Part shown: piece after piece, positions 17,148 through 25,961 of the stretch
Layout: each line of letters begins with the position of its first letter
Numbering within the stretch: the stretch's first letter is position 1
Position numbers and translations under genes: made by a program
Assembly (NCBI GenBank): GCA_964460245.1
Contig: CAYWTL010000002.1
Location: 1 to 64,000, forward strand
Origin: JAXDBM01 sp964460245
GTDB lineage: Bacteria; Desulfobacterota; Syntrophia; Syntrophales; Fen-1087
Reading direction: 5' to 3'
DNA length: 64,000 nt
Notes under the pieces: generated by a model
What the model saw: only the letters and a program-made list of their open reading frames with translations
What the model was told of the DNA's origin: nothing
Database searches by the model: none

Positions 17148-17687
17148 ATGAAGATTTCTGTAACATTCAGGAATGCAGAGGGAGAAAGTTGGCAGAAGGA
17201 GTATGTGGATGATCGCTTGAAAAAAATGAAGAAGTACATTGATCGTCCCGTTGAAGCGCATGTGGTTCTCTCCGTTGAAAAGTTCAGGAATGTAGCGGAA
17301 GTGAATTTGATGGCCGACGGTCTGAATGTGAACGCGAAAGAAGAGTCGAAAGACATGCATCTCGCGATTGATAATGCCATTGAAAAAATCGAGCGTCAAC
17401 TGAAGAAGCGAAAGGAAAAAATCAGGGGTCACAAAACCAACTTGACCCGCTCCGAAGGAATCACCGCTGTTTCCGGCCTGCCGGAGGAGGCGGAGGAGTC
17501 GTTGGATTCAAGGGTGGTCGAAACGAGGAGAATTGTTTTGAAGCCCATGTCCCTGGACGACGCCATGATGGAGATCGAGGACTCCAAGAACCGGTTTATC
17601 ATGTATCGGGATGCGCTGACGGAAAATGTCAGTCTGATCTATCGGCGTGACGACGGTCTTTTTGCGCTCATCGAGACAAACAGCTGA
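17148..17687 (+). CDS. hpf: Ribosome hibernation promoting factor, long form
   Basis: Binds the 30S decoding region and dimerises ribosomes into inactive 100S particles in stationary phase. The N-terminal S30AE domain (about 1-105) is followed by a linker and the C-terminal dimerisation domain (about 120-179: RIVLKPMSLDDAMMEIE, then RFIMYRDALTENVSLIYRR). At 179 residues this is the long type, unlike the short Hpf of E. coli at the same locus. AGGAGG lies 9 bases before the ATG. Confidence 0.94.
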   Translation: MKISVTFRNAEGESWQKEYVDDRLKKMKKYIDRPVEAHVVLSVEKFRNVAEVNLMADGLNVNAKEESKDMHLAIDNAIEKIERQLKKRKEKIRGHKTNLTRSEGITAVSGLPEEAEESLDSRVVETRRIVLKPMSLDDAMMEIEDSKNRFIMYRDALTENVSLIYRRDDGLFALIETNS

Positions 17688-17704
17688 TCACCGGGGAAGG
17701 GCGC

Positions 17705-18169
17705 ATGAAAATCATCGACATGCTGAACATCGAGGATATCCTGACGGACTTGAGGTCCGACAACAAGGAGGATGTCCTCAGGGAATTGGTCCAGCCGCTT
17801 GTCAAAGGACCCCGGAACGTGGATGCCGATGCCACTGTCCATGCGCTGCATGAAAGAGAACGACTGGGCAGCACGGGCATCGGTGATGGAATTGCCATTC
17901 CCCATGGAAAAATCCAGGGACTGGACAGGCTCGTCCTCGCTTTTGGCCGCAGCGCAGCGGGGATCAGCTTTGATGCGATGGACGGCAAGCCGGTCCACCT
18001 GTTCTTTTTGTTGATTGCGCCGGAAAATTCAGCGGGACTGCACCTCAAGGCATTGGCCAAGATATCGAAAATGCTGAAGGACGGGGCTTTTCGGATAAAG
18101 CTGATGACCGCCCGGACGAGGGAAGACCTCTTCAAGATCATCGCGGATCAGGATGATCTCATATCATGA
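17705..18169 (+). CDS. ptsN: PTS IIA-type nitrogen regulatory protein
   Basis: Phosphoryl-accepting regulator of the PTS-Ntr branch. The 154-residue IIA domain has the phospho-acceptor H67 in the motif GIGDGIAIPHGKI, preceded by HERERLGST, and the later SAGLHLKALAKISKML helix. It normally takes phosphate from NPr and EI-Ntr, neither of which is in the window. Placed between hpf and the hprK-like gene. Confidence 0.94.
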   Translation: MKIIDMLNIEDILTDLRSDNKEDVLRELVQPLVKGPRNVDADATVHALHERERLGSTGIGDGIAIPHGKIQGLDRLVLAFGRSAAGISFDAMDGKPVHLFFLLIAPENSAGLHLKALAKISKMLKDGAFRIKLMTARTREDLFKIIADQDDLIS

Positions 18170-18193
18170 ACGGTGCTGCGTTGTTCCAGGATC

Positions 18194-19057
18194 ATGCCGG
18201 TTGTGACGATCGAAGATCTGCTGCGCGGTGCGGAACATAGGCTGGGCCTGCCGGACACGAGCGACTTGCCGGGGTTGAGGCGGCGCGTGGCCCAGGCCCG
18301 GGTCCAGTCTCTGGAAGACCGTAATCCGCAGCAACTGCTTCCGGGTGTCGCATTGATCATCCCCGTTCCGATTCTTTCCCGCTGGACGCGCCATCCGGAA
18401 GAACGCATTCGCGTCCTGAAAATCATCTCCTCCTTGCGCATTCCCGTCCTGTTTCTTCCCCGGTCGCGCCGTGTTCCAGGTTATTTCGAGCCGCTGATCG
18501 GGCAAAACCGGATTTGCGTGATGCCGTCGGTTCATGATGCGTTCCTGCTGGAGAGCCGTCTCAGGGGCCGGCTTCGGGAAAAGATCGAGCGGATCTGCTA
18601 CGTGCACGGTGTACTTCTGAACCTCTTCGGCAGAGGGGTTCTGATCGCGGGAGACAGCGGCATGGGGAAAACCACGCTGGGCATGGAACTGGCGCGGCGG
18701 GGCCATCACTGGGTGGCCGACGACATCATCGAGATCGAGAGAAGAGGATGCCGCCTTCATGCACGCGGCCATCGGCGGTCGCGCAACCTGGTTCATGTGA
18801 AAGCATCGGGAATCACCCCGATCAGACGTCTGATTCGGCATCGGAGCCGGCTGCCTGAAACGGTTCTCGATCTGATCCTTGAACTGGTCCGGAACAAGCG
18901 TGCGCCCGGCGCCTCAACCCGTGAAAAAGAGCCCCGTGAGATTCTGGATATCGCTGTGCCCCGCCTCAAGCTGGCCGTGGCATGCGGGCGATACGCGGAC
19001 GTTTCGCAGGCCGAACGGGCTGTTCACTCCTTTTTCAAAGGCAGGGAGGAAAAATGA
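18194..19057 (+). CDS. hprK: HPr kinase/phosphorylase-like protein, divergent
   Basis: HprK phosphorylates HPr on serine. This 287-residue version has the N-terminal DRTGG-like half and a C-terminal kinase half with P-loop GDSGMGKTTL and the following HHWVADDIIEIE. The conserved E-x-R-G-L/I-G-I element that should come about 45 residues later reads HVKASGI, so the signature of the phosphorylase site is lost. The ATG at 18194 gives the usual opening (MPVVTIEDLL); a GTG at 18173 is also in frame. Overlaps rapZ by 4 bases. The gene symbol reflects family, not proven activity. Confidence 0.8.
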   Translation: MPVVTIEDLLRGAEHRLGLPDTSDLPGLRRRVAQARVQSLEDRNPQQLLPGVALIIPVPILSRWTRHPEERIRVLKIISSLRIPVLFLPRSRRVPGYFEPLIGQNRICVMPSVHDAFLLESRLRGRLREKIERICYVHGVLLNLFGRGVLIAGDSGMGKTTLGMELARRGHHWVADDIIEIERRGCRLHARGHRRSRNLVHVKASGITPIRRLIRHRSRLPETVLDLILELVRNKRAPGASTREKEPREILDIAVPRLKLAVACGRYADVSQAERAVHSFFKGREEK

Positions 19058-19917
19058 AAACCCTTCGCGTGGTCATCATTACGGGCATGTCCGGTTCAGG
19101 GAAGACGACGGCCCTGAGGGCGCTCGAAGATATCGGCTACTTCTGTGTCGACAATCTTCCGGTGATCCTGCTTCCTGACTTTCTCGCAATCCAGTCCGAC
19201 GCGTCGAAAGATGTCTCGAAGGTTGCGATGGTGATGGACCTGAGGGAAAGAAGCTTTCTGCAAAGCTACACCAAGATCTTCAAGGAGCTGAACCGGAAGG
19301 GGTACAAGATCGAAATTCTTTTTCTGGATGCCGCCGACGATGCCCTGCTCCATCGTTTCAGTGAAACCAGGCGAACCCACCCCCTGTCCCTGCGCGGGTC
19401 CGTGATGGAAGGCATCCTCAGCGAGCGGAGCCAACTATCTCCCCTGAAGCAGATGGCCGACAAGGTTCTCGACACGACTTCCCTGAATGTCCATCAGCTC
19501 AAGGACGCCGTACAGAGGCACTTTCTAGGCACCGCTTCACGGAGAATGGTCATTCATGTCACATCTTTCGGCTATCGATACGGATTGCCCGCCGATGCCG
19601 ATATGGTTCTGGATGTTCGTTTTCTTCCGAATCCCTATTTTATCGAGGAACTGAAACCCCATAACGGGCATCACGCCACGGTTCGCCGGTACGTTCTTGA
19701 ATTTGAGGAGAGCCGGGTTTTTATCCGGAAGCTTTTCGAACTGATGGAATTTCTTGTCCCGCTCTACGAGAAGGAGGGAAAGGCCCGGTTCAACATCGCC
19801 GTCGGATGCACCGGCGGAAGGCACCGGTCGGTCGTGATGGCCAATGAACTGGTGGCTCATTTCAGCGGCAAGGACTTTTTCGTCAGCATCAGCCACCGGG
19901 ACATCAGCAAAAGCTGA
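19054..19917 (+). CDS. rapZ: RNase adapter protein / nucleotide-binding protein RapZ
   Basis: P-loop protein of the RapZ/YvcJ family. In enterobacteria it controls glucosamine 6-phosphate synthase through a small RNA and RNase E; here the target is unknown. Walker A GMSGSGKT lies at residues 11-18, followed by ALEDIGYFCVDNLP, and the C-terminal phosphate-binding motif GCTGGRHRSV is intact. 287 residues, normal length. The frame extends upstream, but the ATG overlapping the hprK stop is the standard start. Last gene of the rpoN block. Confidence 0.95.
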   Translation: MKTLRVVIITGMSGSGKTTALRALEDIGYFCVDNLPVILLPDFLAIQSDASKDVSKVAMVMDLRERSFLQSYTKIFKELNRKGYKIEILFLDAADDALLHRFSETRRTHPLSLRGSVMEGILSERSQLSPLKQMADKVLDTTSLNVHQLKDAVQRHFLGTASRRMVIHVTSFGYRYGLPADADMVLDVRFLPNPYFIEELKPHNGHHATVRRYVLEFEESRVFIRKLFELMEFLVPLYEKEGKARFNIAVGCTGGRHRSVVMANELVAHFSGKDFFVSISHRDISKS

Positions 19918-19929
19918 AATCGAAAATCC

Positions 19930-19963
19930 CCGGCCGGCACGCGGTTTTCGAGGCGCCGGCCGG
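19930..19963. terminator. Hairpin between convergent rapZ and peptidase genes
   Basis: A 9-bp perfect GC stem (CCGGCCGGC with GCCGGCCGG) and 16-base loop lie 13 bases after the rapZ stop. There is no following T run on either strand, so termination is possible but weakly supported. Confidence 0.35.
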
Positions 19964-19986
19964 TGTCCAAACCCGGATGCTGGAAT

Positions 19987-21318
19987 TCAATTGGCCTGGG
20001 CGATTTTTTTCGTGACATTGTCGGCAATCCAGTGGGGGTCCCACCACTCCTGGGGATTGACGAAACGGTCGCCTACGATCATGGAAAAATGCAGATGGTC
20101 ACCCCCGGCCAGGCCGGTAAGGCCGGAGTTTCCGATCTGATCGCCTTTCTTCACCGGCTGTCCCGTCTGGGTGCGGATCGACGACAGGTGCGCGTACAGG
20201 GAAAACAGGCCCAATCCGTGGTCGATGATCAGGGCACTGCCGTAGATTCCGAGTGGACCGGCAAAAACGACGGTGCCGTCGTTCGCCGCCTCAATCGGGG
20301 CATGTTCTGTGGACGCAAGGTCGACGCCCTCGTGAAGGCTTTCGCCGATCGCTTTTCCCTGGTATAGGTAGGTTCGCGCGTCGCCGAAGAGCGCCATCGG
20401 AGACGCATTTTTCATTCTCAGGAATGTCTCCTGCCAGAGCTGTCTGGGTTCGCTTTTCCGGGTGATGGCCTGAATGGCTTTCAGGTTGTCCTGCCGCATC
20501 TGCCCGTTCACATGGATGAACGTTTCCAGCATCGTTTTGCCCCGAAGTTCCGGGTTGGAAATTTGAAAATCGGGCATTTTCTGCTGCAGGAAAGCGTCCG
20601 ACAGGTTCATTGGGTCGGAACGGAACTTCTTGACCTTGATCAGGTGCGGCAGAGACAGGGAAGCCTCGTTGGAGGCCGTGTCCCGGGCAAAGATCTTGAT
20701 GCGTGTTATACCCTGCCTGGCGTCGACCGGGAGGGCAAAATAGACGAGCTGGAAGAGCTTGCCCGAAAGCGTGACGGGATAACTCGGGAAGAACTGGTTG
20801 TCCACCATCACTCCGCTCGTCACCGTGGGCTCGGATGTTCGGAAGAGAGTGACGCAGGTCCCGCCGGGGTTGATGATGTTCTGCGGGTTCTGAGGGTAAA
20901 TCTGGGGCGGTGTCAAGTCGATCGTCACCGGCCTGCTGATCCGGGTTTCATTTTTGAACAGCGAATAATCGACGGCTTTGAGCTGAAGGATGGCGGGTCC
21001 GTCATGCATCTTCATTTCGTAGGGATCCACCGTCAGGGACAGGATTTTACGGCTTGTTTTTTTCTCTGGATAACGGATGGAAGAAAGCGGGTAGGATCTG
21101 TCGTCCTGGACGATGACGGCCGCTGTTTCCCGAAGGCCGCTTCCCTGGTCGGAAAAGGTGATTTCCATGACTTTCTGCCGTCCGATGGCGACCAGATCCT
21201 CGGAAAGCCGGATCTCCGGCTTGCCGATTTCAAAATAGCTGCCGAACAGGAAAAAACCGCCTGTCAGTGCGATGACGACGGCAAAGACGATGACATAGCG
21301 AAAGAAATGCTTGTTCAT
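19987..21318 (-). CDS. M23-family peptidoglycan endopeptidase, membrane anchored
   Basis: The 443-residue protein has an N-terminal transmembrane anchor (about 8-27), a long beta-rich periplasmic region with Ig-like features (for example RPVTIDLTPPQI), and a C-terminal LytM/M23 domain. Metal ligands and catalytic histidines are seen in LHEGVDLAS, LYAHLSS and GDHLHFSM. Such enzymes cut peptide cross-links in peptidoglycan, or activate amidases when the site is degenerate; here HxxxD and HxH are both intact. AAGGGG precedes the ATG. Convergent with rapZ. Confidence 0.92.
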   Translation of the reverse strand: MNKHFFRYVIVFAVVIALTGGFFLFGSYFEIGKPEIRLSEDLVAIGRQKVMEITFSDQGSGLRETAAVIVQDDRSYPLSSIRYPEKKTSRKILSLTVDPYEMKMHDGPAILQLKAVDYSLFKNETRISRPVTIDLTPPQIYPQNPQNIINPGGTCVTLFRTSEPTVTSGVMVDNQFFPSYPVTLSGKLFQLVYFALPVDARQGITRIKIFARDTASNEASLSLPHLIKVKKFRSDPMNLSDAFLQQKMPDFQISNPELRGKTMLETFIHVNGQMRQDNLKAIQAITRKSEPRQLWQETFLRMKNASPMALFGDARTYLYQGKAIGESLHEGVDLASTEHAPIEAANDGTVVFAGPLGIYGSALIIDHGLGLFSLYAHLSSIRTQTGQPVKKGDQIGNSGLTGLAGGDHLHFSMIVGDRFVNPQEWWDPHWIADNVTKKIAQAN

Positions 21319-21356
21319 GGAACGACCCCTTCATGCGATTTCGATTTGCGGCGCCA

Positions 21357-21386
21357 CATATAAATGATTTGTCTTTGCCATTGCAA
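21357..21386 (-). promoter_or_regulatory. Candidate promoter of the M23 peptidase
   Basis: TTGCAA (21386-21381), an 18-base spacer and TATATG (21362-21357) on the minus strand, ending 39 bases before the start. Confidence 0.35.
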
Positions 21387-21414
21387 GCCAAAAAAGCCCA
21401 TGAGGATTAACTCC

Positions 21415-21443
21415 TTGATGTTGGATTGAAGAATTGCTATATT
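21415..21443 (+). promoter_or_regulatory. Candidate sigma70 promoter of coaBC
   Basis: TTGATG, a 17-base spacer and TATATT, about 60 bases before the coaBC start. Faces away from the peptidase promoter. Confidence 0.5.
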
Positions 21444-21502
21444 TTATCATCGGCTGCGGCCATTCGGAAAGCGTTCCGCGGCAGAGGGGAAGGACGGCCT
21501 TG

Positions 21503-22705
21503 ATGAAAGGGAAAAACATATTGCTCGGCGTAACGGGCGGGATTGCCGCCTACAAGTCGGCGGAACTGGTCAGGCTGTTCATCCGGGACGGCGCCCGGGT
21601 CAAGGTGATGATGACGAAGAACGCACAGGAATTCATCACCCCCCTGACACTGCAGACCCTTTCCGGACAACCTGTCTATCGGGAAACTTTTTCGCTGATT
21701 CGGGATTTCGATATAGCCCACATGGCCCTGGCGGAGGAAGCGGACGTTGTCGTCATCGCCCCGGCCACGGCAAATGTCATCGGGAAGATTGCCTCCGGTC
21801 TGGCCGATGATCTTCTCACCACGGTGGTCATGGCAACGAAAGCGCCGGTCCTTCTCTGTCCGGCCATGAACACCCGCATGTATGAAAACGTCATCGTCCA
21901 GGAAAACATGAGGAAGCTGGCCGAACGGGGATACCATTTGATGGAGCCGGGCGCCGGCGAACTGGCCTGCAAATCCGAAGGGGCGGGGAGGCTGCCGGAT
22001 CCGCCGGACATCCTGGAAGAGGTGAAGTCCATTCTGACGGTGAAAGACCTTGCCGGAGAAACCGTCCTGGTCACGGCCGGGCCGACCCGGGAGCCATTCG
22101 ATCCCGTCCGGTTCATCACGAATTATTCGACGGGAAAGATGGGCTATGCTCTGGCCGCCAGGGCAAGGCGGCGGGGCGCATCGGTGATCCTGGTCAGCGG
22201 ACCCACGTCGCTGCCCGTTCCCGAAGGGATTGTCTTCTTGCCCGTCTCCAGCGCCGCCGAGATGCGGGATGCCGTCATGAGGAATCTGGAGAAGGCCACC
22301 ATCGTCATCAAATCCGCGGCAGTGGCCGATTATCGTCCATCCGTTTGCACAGGGGAAAAAATCAAGAAGAAAAACGGGTCGCTTTCCCTCAATCTGGAGA
22401 GGAATCCCGACATTGTCGCCGAAATCGGGAAAAAGAAGAAACATCGGATACTGGTCGGTTTTGCCATGGAATCGGAAGACCTGGTCGAGAATGCGAAAGC
22501 GAAGCTGCTGGCAAAAAACATGGATCTGATCGTGGCAAACGACCTGAAACAGGAAGGCGCCGGATTCCAGTCGGACACCAATATCGTGAAAATCCTGGAC
22601 CGGGAGGGCGGCATGGAAGAATTGCCGCTGATGGACAAAGCGGATGTGGCGGAACGGATCCTGGACCGGGCAAAGGAATTGATCGCCCGCCGCACGAAGA
22701 CTTGA
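21503..22705 (+). CDS. coaBC: Bifunctional phosphopantothenoylcysteine decarboxylase / phosphopantothenate-cysteine ligase
   Basis: Carries out two consecutive steps of coenzyme A synthesis. The N-terminal flavoprotein half (CoaC, about 1-185) has GVTGGIAAYKSAEL, the catalytic His in DIAHMALAEEAD, the PAMNTRMYEN clamp and the GAGELACKSEGAGRLP loop. The C-terminal half (CoaB) has TAGPTREPFDPVRFITN, STGKMGYALA and KSAAVADYRP. 400 residues, normal. The ATG at 21503 matches the family start; the upstream extension is not conserved. It is followed after 10 bases by the uracil-DNA glycosylase gene. Confidence 0.96.
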   Translation: MKGKNILLGVTGGIAAYKSAELVRLFIRDGARVKVMMTKNAQEFITPLTLQTLSGQPVYRETFSLIRDFDIAHMALAEEADVVVIAPATANVIGKIASGLADDLLTTVVMATKAPVLLCPAMNTRMYENVIVQENMRKLAERGYHLMEPGAGELACKSEGAGRLPDPPDILEEVKSILTVKDLAGETVLVTAGPTREPFDPVRFITNYSTGKMGYALAARARRRGASVILVSGPTSLPVPEGIVFLPVSSAAEMRDAVMRNLEKATIVIKSAAVADYRPSVCTGEKIKKKNGSLSLNLERNPDIVAEIGKKKKHRILVGFAMESEDLVENAKAKLLAKNMDLIVANDLKQEGAGFQSDTNIVKILDREGGMEELPLMDKADVAERILDRAKELIARRTKT

Positions 22706-22715
22706 GCCGCGCCTG

Positions 22716-23453
22716 ATGGACGAGACGAAGGAAACCTGTGCCTTGACGGAAAGCAGCGATCCCGGCTGGGAATTGCTGGCGCTGGTCGCGTCCCTTCGGG
22801 CGCGCGTCCGTCTGGATCGTGAATTGAAGCGGGGGACTTCCTATCTGCGCATGACGGCGGGCGGCCGGATGGCCGAAGCCGCGAACGGCGCGCCGGATGC
22901 CGCCGCCGCGGCGCCGACACTTCAGGATGTGCGCAAGGAATTGGGGGACTGCCGCCGCTGTCCCCTGCACCGGACACGGACCCATCTTGTCTTCGGGGAG
23001 GGAAGTCCTCAGGCTGTCCTTGCTTTTGTCGGGGAGGCGCCGGGCGCCGATGAAGATGTGCAGGGGAGGCCCTTTGTGGGAAAAGCCGGACAGCTTCTCA
23101 ACCGGATCGTCGAGGCCATGGGGATGACCCGTCACGATGTTTACATCTGCAACATCCTGAAGTGCCGTCCCCCCGCCAACCGGAACCCGAAGCCGGAAGA
23201 GATCATGTCCTGCGAGCCTTTTCTGGTCAAGCAGCTCGAATCCCTGAAGCCGAAAGTCATTTGCGCCCTGGGGACCTTTGCGGCGCAAGCGCTTCTCAAG
23301 ACCGAGATTCCAATAACCCGTCTCCGCGGCCGCTTTCAAGCCTACCAGGGGATACCGCTCATGCCCACCTACCATCCCGCTTATCTGCTGCGGAATCCCG
23401 GGGCGAAAAAGCAGGTTTGGGAGGATATGCAGATGATCATGAAAATACTGTGA
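22716..23453 (+). CDS. Family 4 uracil-DNA glycosylase with [4Fe-4S] cluster
   Basis: Removes uracil from DNA formed by cytosine deamination. Cluster ligands are C79, C82, C150 and C166; the catalytic motif is GEAPGADED (106-114) and the C-terminal substrate motif is MPTYHPAYLLRNP. The first 70 residues, including an alanine-rich linker, are an extension often found in this family. Related proteins were once annotated as phage DNA polymerase N-terminal domains. Closely packed behind coaBC. Confidence 0.93.
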   Translation: MDETKETCALTESSDPGWELLALVASLRARVRLDRELKRGTSYLRMTAGGRMAEAANGAPDAAAAAPTLQDVRKELGDCRRCPLHRTRTHLVFGEGSPQAVLAFVGEAPGADEDVQGRPFVGKAGQLLNRIVEAMGMTRHDVYICNILKCRPPANRNPKPEEIMSCEPFLVKQLESLKPKVICALGTFAAQALLKTEIPITRLRGRFQAYQGIPLMPTYHPAYLLRNPGAKKQVWEDMQMIMKIL

Positions 23454-23461
23454 GGTCCGGC

Positions 23462-24772
23462 ATGTTCAGGAAGCGATTCGCCACGGTGATGTTCGTTCTC
23501 TTCGGGATGCTCCTTCCGCTCCTTTTCCCGAACCCCTCCACCGGCGTAGACAAGAAGCCCGTATATCACGTCATCACGGTTGCCGCGACGATCTCGCCGC
23601 CGATCGCCACGTATGTCCTGCAGCGCATCGAGGAGGCGTCGAAGGAGGGCGCGGAAGGGCTGATCATTCTCCTCGACACGCCGGGCGGCCTCGACCTGGC
23701 CATGCGGGACATCGCCAAGGGCATCCTGAACGCGCCCCTGCCGGTCATCGTTTATGTTTCCCCCTCGGGCGCCAGGGCGGCTTCTGCGGGCGTCATCGTC
23801 ACGATTGCCGCCCATGTCGCGGCCATGGCTCCGGGCACGAACATCGGGGCGGCCCATCCCGTCGGCATCGGGATCGGCGGCGGCATGGACAAGACGATGA
23901 AGGAGAAAGTGGAGAACGATGCCGTGGCGTATGTCGTCGGCATCGCGAAGAAGCGGGGCAAAAACGAGGAGTGGGTTGAAAAAGCGGTCCGGAAGAGCGT
24001 GTCCATAACGGCCGAGGAAGCGCTGCGGCTTCAGGTGATCGACTTCGTGGCGGCGGATCTGAACCGGTTGCTGGATCAGATCGACGGCCGTGAGGTGTCC
24101 CTGGAAAAGGGCAGGAAGGTACTGAAGGCAAAAGGAGCGCTGGTCCGGGAAAAGAAAATGGGGATCCGTCAGGGCGTGCTGGCCGCGCTCAGCGACCCCA
24201 ACATTGCCTATATTCTCTTTCTGCTGGGCCTGGCCGGGCTTTACTTCGAGTTTGCACACCCCGGCGTCATCCTTCCCGGCGTGGTCGGAGGCATCTCGCT
24301 GATCCTCGCATTTTTCGCCATGCAGACCCTGCCGGTCAATTACGCGGGAGTGCTCCTGATCCTGTTCGCGATTATCCTGTTCATCGCGGAGGTGAAGGTC
24401 ATGAGCCACGGCATTTTGACCATCGGCGGCATCGTTTCTATGGTCATGGGGTCCCTGCTGCTCTTCGATTCGCCGGACCCGGCATTGCAGGTCTCCCTTC
24501 GGGTCATGATCCCGGCCCTGGCGGTCGTTTCCGTGTTTTTCGCCGGGGTAATCGCTCTGGTCGTGAAGGCGCAGATGCGGAAGCGTCACACGGGCAGCGA
24601 GGGCATGATGGGCGCCGTCGGCGAGGCGGTCACGGATATCCATGAAACGGGGAAGGTCTTCGTGCACGGGGAATACTGGAACGCCTGGAGCGAGAAATTC
24701 GTGGAGCAGGGGAAGCGGATCCGCGTGGTCGAGGTGGAAGCCCTCAGGATAAAGGTCGAAGAATCATCATAA
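23462..24772 (+). CDS. NfeD-type membrane serine protease (ClpP-class) with NfeD domain
   Basis: The 436-residue protein has an N-terminal signal/transmembrane segment, a ClpP-like serine protease domain (LIILLDTPGGLDLAMRDI, then VSPSGARAASAG holding the catalytic Ser; a Lys is expected about 40 residues later), four to five transmembrane helices (about 235-375) and a soluble OB-fold NfeD domain at the C-terminus. This long form typically cleaves the C-terminus of stomatin/slipin proteins, and a slipin gene follows 13 bases later. The ATG is selected for a GAGG site and a proper signal segment. Confidence 0.92.
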   Translation: MFRKRFATVMFVLFGMLLPLLFPNPSTGVDKKPVYHVITVAATISPPIATYVLQRIEEASKEGAEGLIILLDTPGGLDLAMRDIAKGILNAPLPVIVYVSPSGARAASAGVIVTIAAHVAAMAPGTNIGAAHPVGIGIGGGMDKTMKEKVENDAVAYVVGIAKKRGKNEEWVEKAVRKSVSITAEEALRLQVIDFVAADLNRLLDQIDGREVSLEKGRKVLKAKGALVREKKMGIRQGVLAALSDPNIAYILFLLGLAGLYFEFAHPGVILPGVVGGISLILAFFAMQTLPVNYAGVLLILFAIILFIAEVKVMSHGILTIGGIVSMVMGSLLLFDSPDPALQVSLRVMIPALAVVSVFFAGVIALVVKAQMRKRHTGSEGMMGAVGEAVTDIHETGKVFVHGEYWNAWSEKFVEQGKRIRVVEVEALRIKVEESS

Positions 24773-24785
24773 AGGAGGATTCAAC

Positions 24786-25532
24786 ATGTATACGATTACG
24801 GTACTCGTCATTCTGGTTGTCATGTTTCTGGCTGCCGCCATCCGGATCCTGAACGAATATGAACGGGCCGTTATTTTCCGTCTCGGGCGCGTCATCGATC
24901 AGAAGGGGCCGGGGTTGATCATCCTGATCCCGGTGGTCGACAAGATGGTGAAAGTGGACATGCGGACCATCACCCTGGACGTCCCACCGCAGGACGTGAT
25001 CACACGGGACAACGTCTCGATCAAGGTCAACGCAGTCGTTTATTTCCGCGTCATGGACGCGAATTCCGCCGTGATCGATGTGGAAAACTATCTCTACGCG
25101 ACGTCGCAGCTCGCCCAGACGACATTGAGGAGCGTCTGCGGGCAGGTGGAACTGGACGAGATCCTCTCCAAGCGGGAGAAGATCAACCTGCACCTGCAGG
25201 AGATTCTGGACCGCAGCACCGACTCGTGGGGCATCAAGGTTTCTCTGGTGGAGGTGAAACAGATCGACCTGCCGGAGGAAATGAAGCGGGCCATCGCGAA
25301 GCAGGCGGAGGCGGAACGGGAGCGGCGCGCGAAAGTCATCAACGCTGAAGGCGAGTTCCAGGCGGCCCAAAAGCTGATTGAAGCCGCCGCGTTGATGGAA
25401 ACCCAGCCGATGTCGCTGCAGCTTCGGTATCTCCAGACCCTCAACCAGATCGCTTCGGAAAACAACTCGACGACGCTTTTTCCCGTGCCGATCGATCTGT
25501 TCAAGCCGTTTTTGAAGCTGGCTGAAAAATGA
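24786..25532 (+). CDS. Slipin / stomatin-like SPFH-domain membrane protein
   Basis: An N-terminal membrane hairpin (about 1-24) is followed by the SPFH domain opening AAIRILNEYERAVIFRLGR and closing with the coiled-coil region EMKRAIAKQAEAERERRAK. Slipins form oligomeric rings in the inner membrane and organise lipid domains; the upstream NfeD protease is their usual partner. 248 residues, standard. Strong ribosome site AAAGGAGG. Confidence 0.95.
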   Translation: MYTITVLVILVVMFLAAAIRILNEYERAVIFRLGRVIDQKGPGLIILIPVVDKMVKVDMRTITLDVPPQDVITRDNVSIKVNAVVYFRVMDANSAVIDVENYLYATSQLAQTTLRSVCGQVELDEILSKREKINLHLQEILDRSTDSWGIKVSLVEVKQIDLPEEMKRAIAKQAEAERERRAKVINAEGEFQAAQKLIEAAALMETQPMSLQLRYLQTLNQIASENNSTTLFPVPIDLFKPFLKLAEK

Positions 25533-25640
25533 GAATCGGGAGAATAAAATCGGTTGCGGAAGGCCATCCTTCATGGACCGGCGCAGGGTCTGGAAGGACC
25601 GGCCGGCGGAACCGGTTCACGGAAAAGAGCGGGGGCTGAA

Positions 25641-25961
25641 GTGGATCGAAGGGAAAAACAGCACATCTTAACAGGGGGGCTGATCCTCATCACCGTGGGC
25701 ATTCTGATCATCCTGAGCAAGACCACGGCCTTCGGTTTCAGCAAGAGCTGGCCTGTCCTCCTGATTGTGATCGGCATCGGCGCCCTGGCCCAGCGTTTCC
25801 GGGACCTGGGGGGATGGGTCCTCATGGCCGCCGGTGCGGTTCTGCTGGTGAATTACAACTGGGGACTGGATGCCCGGCTCATCTCCGCCTACCTGCTGCC
25901 GGTTGCGCTCATCGTGCTCGGTCTGGCCGTCCTCCGCAAGTATTTCAAGGGAAAGTCCTGA
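25641..25961 (+). CDS. Small four-helix membrane protein (DUF5668/LiaI-LiaF-like region)
   Basis: A 106-residue protein with about four closely spaced hydrophobic segments (TGGLILITVGILIIL, WPVLLIVIGIGALA, GWVLMAAGAVLLV, LLPVALIVLGLAVL) and a cationic tail. It resembles the membrane part of LiaI/LiaF-type envelope-stress proteins. The GTG at 25641 is taken as start, with a purine-rich stretch upstream; a TTG at 25554 would add 29 low-complexity residues and seems unlikely. Part of the nfeD-slipin operon; it touches the next gene by one base (TGATG). Function unknown. Confidence 0.7.
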   Translation: MDRREKQHILTGGLILITVGILIILSKTTAFGFSKSWPVLLIVIGIGALAQRFRDLGGWVLMAAGAVLLVNYNWGLDARLISAYLLPVALIVLGLAVLRKYFKGKS

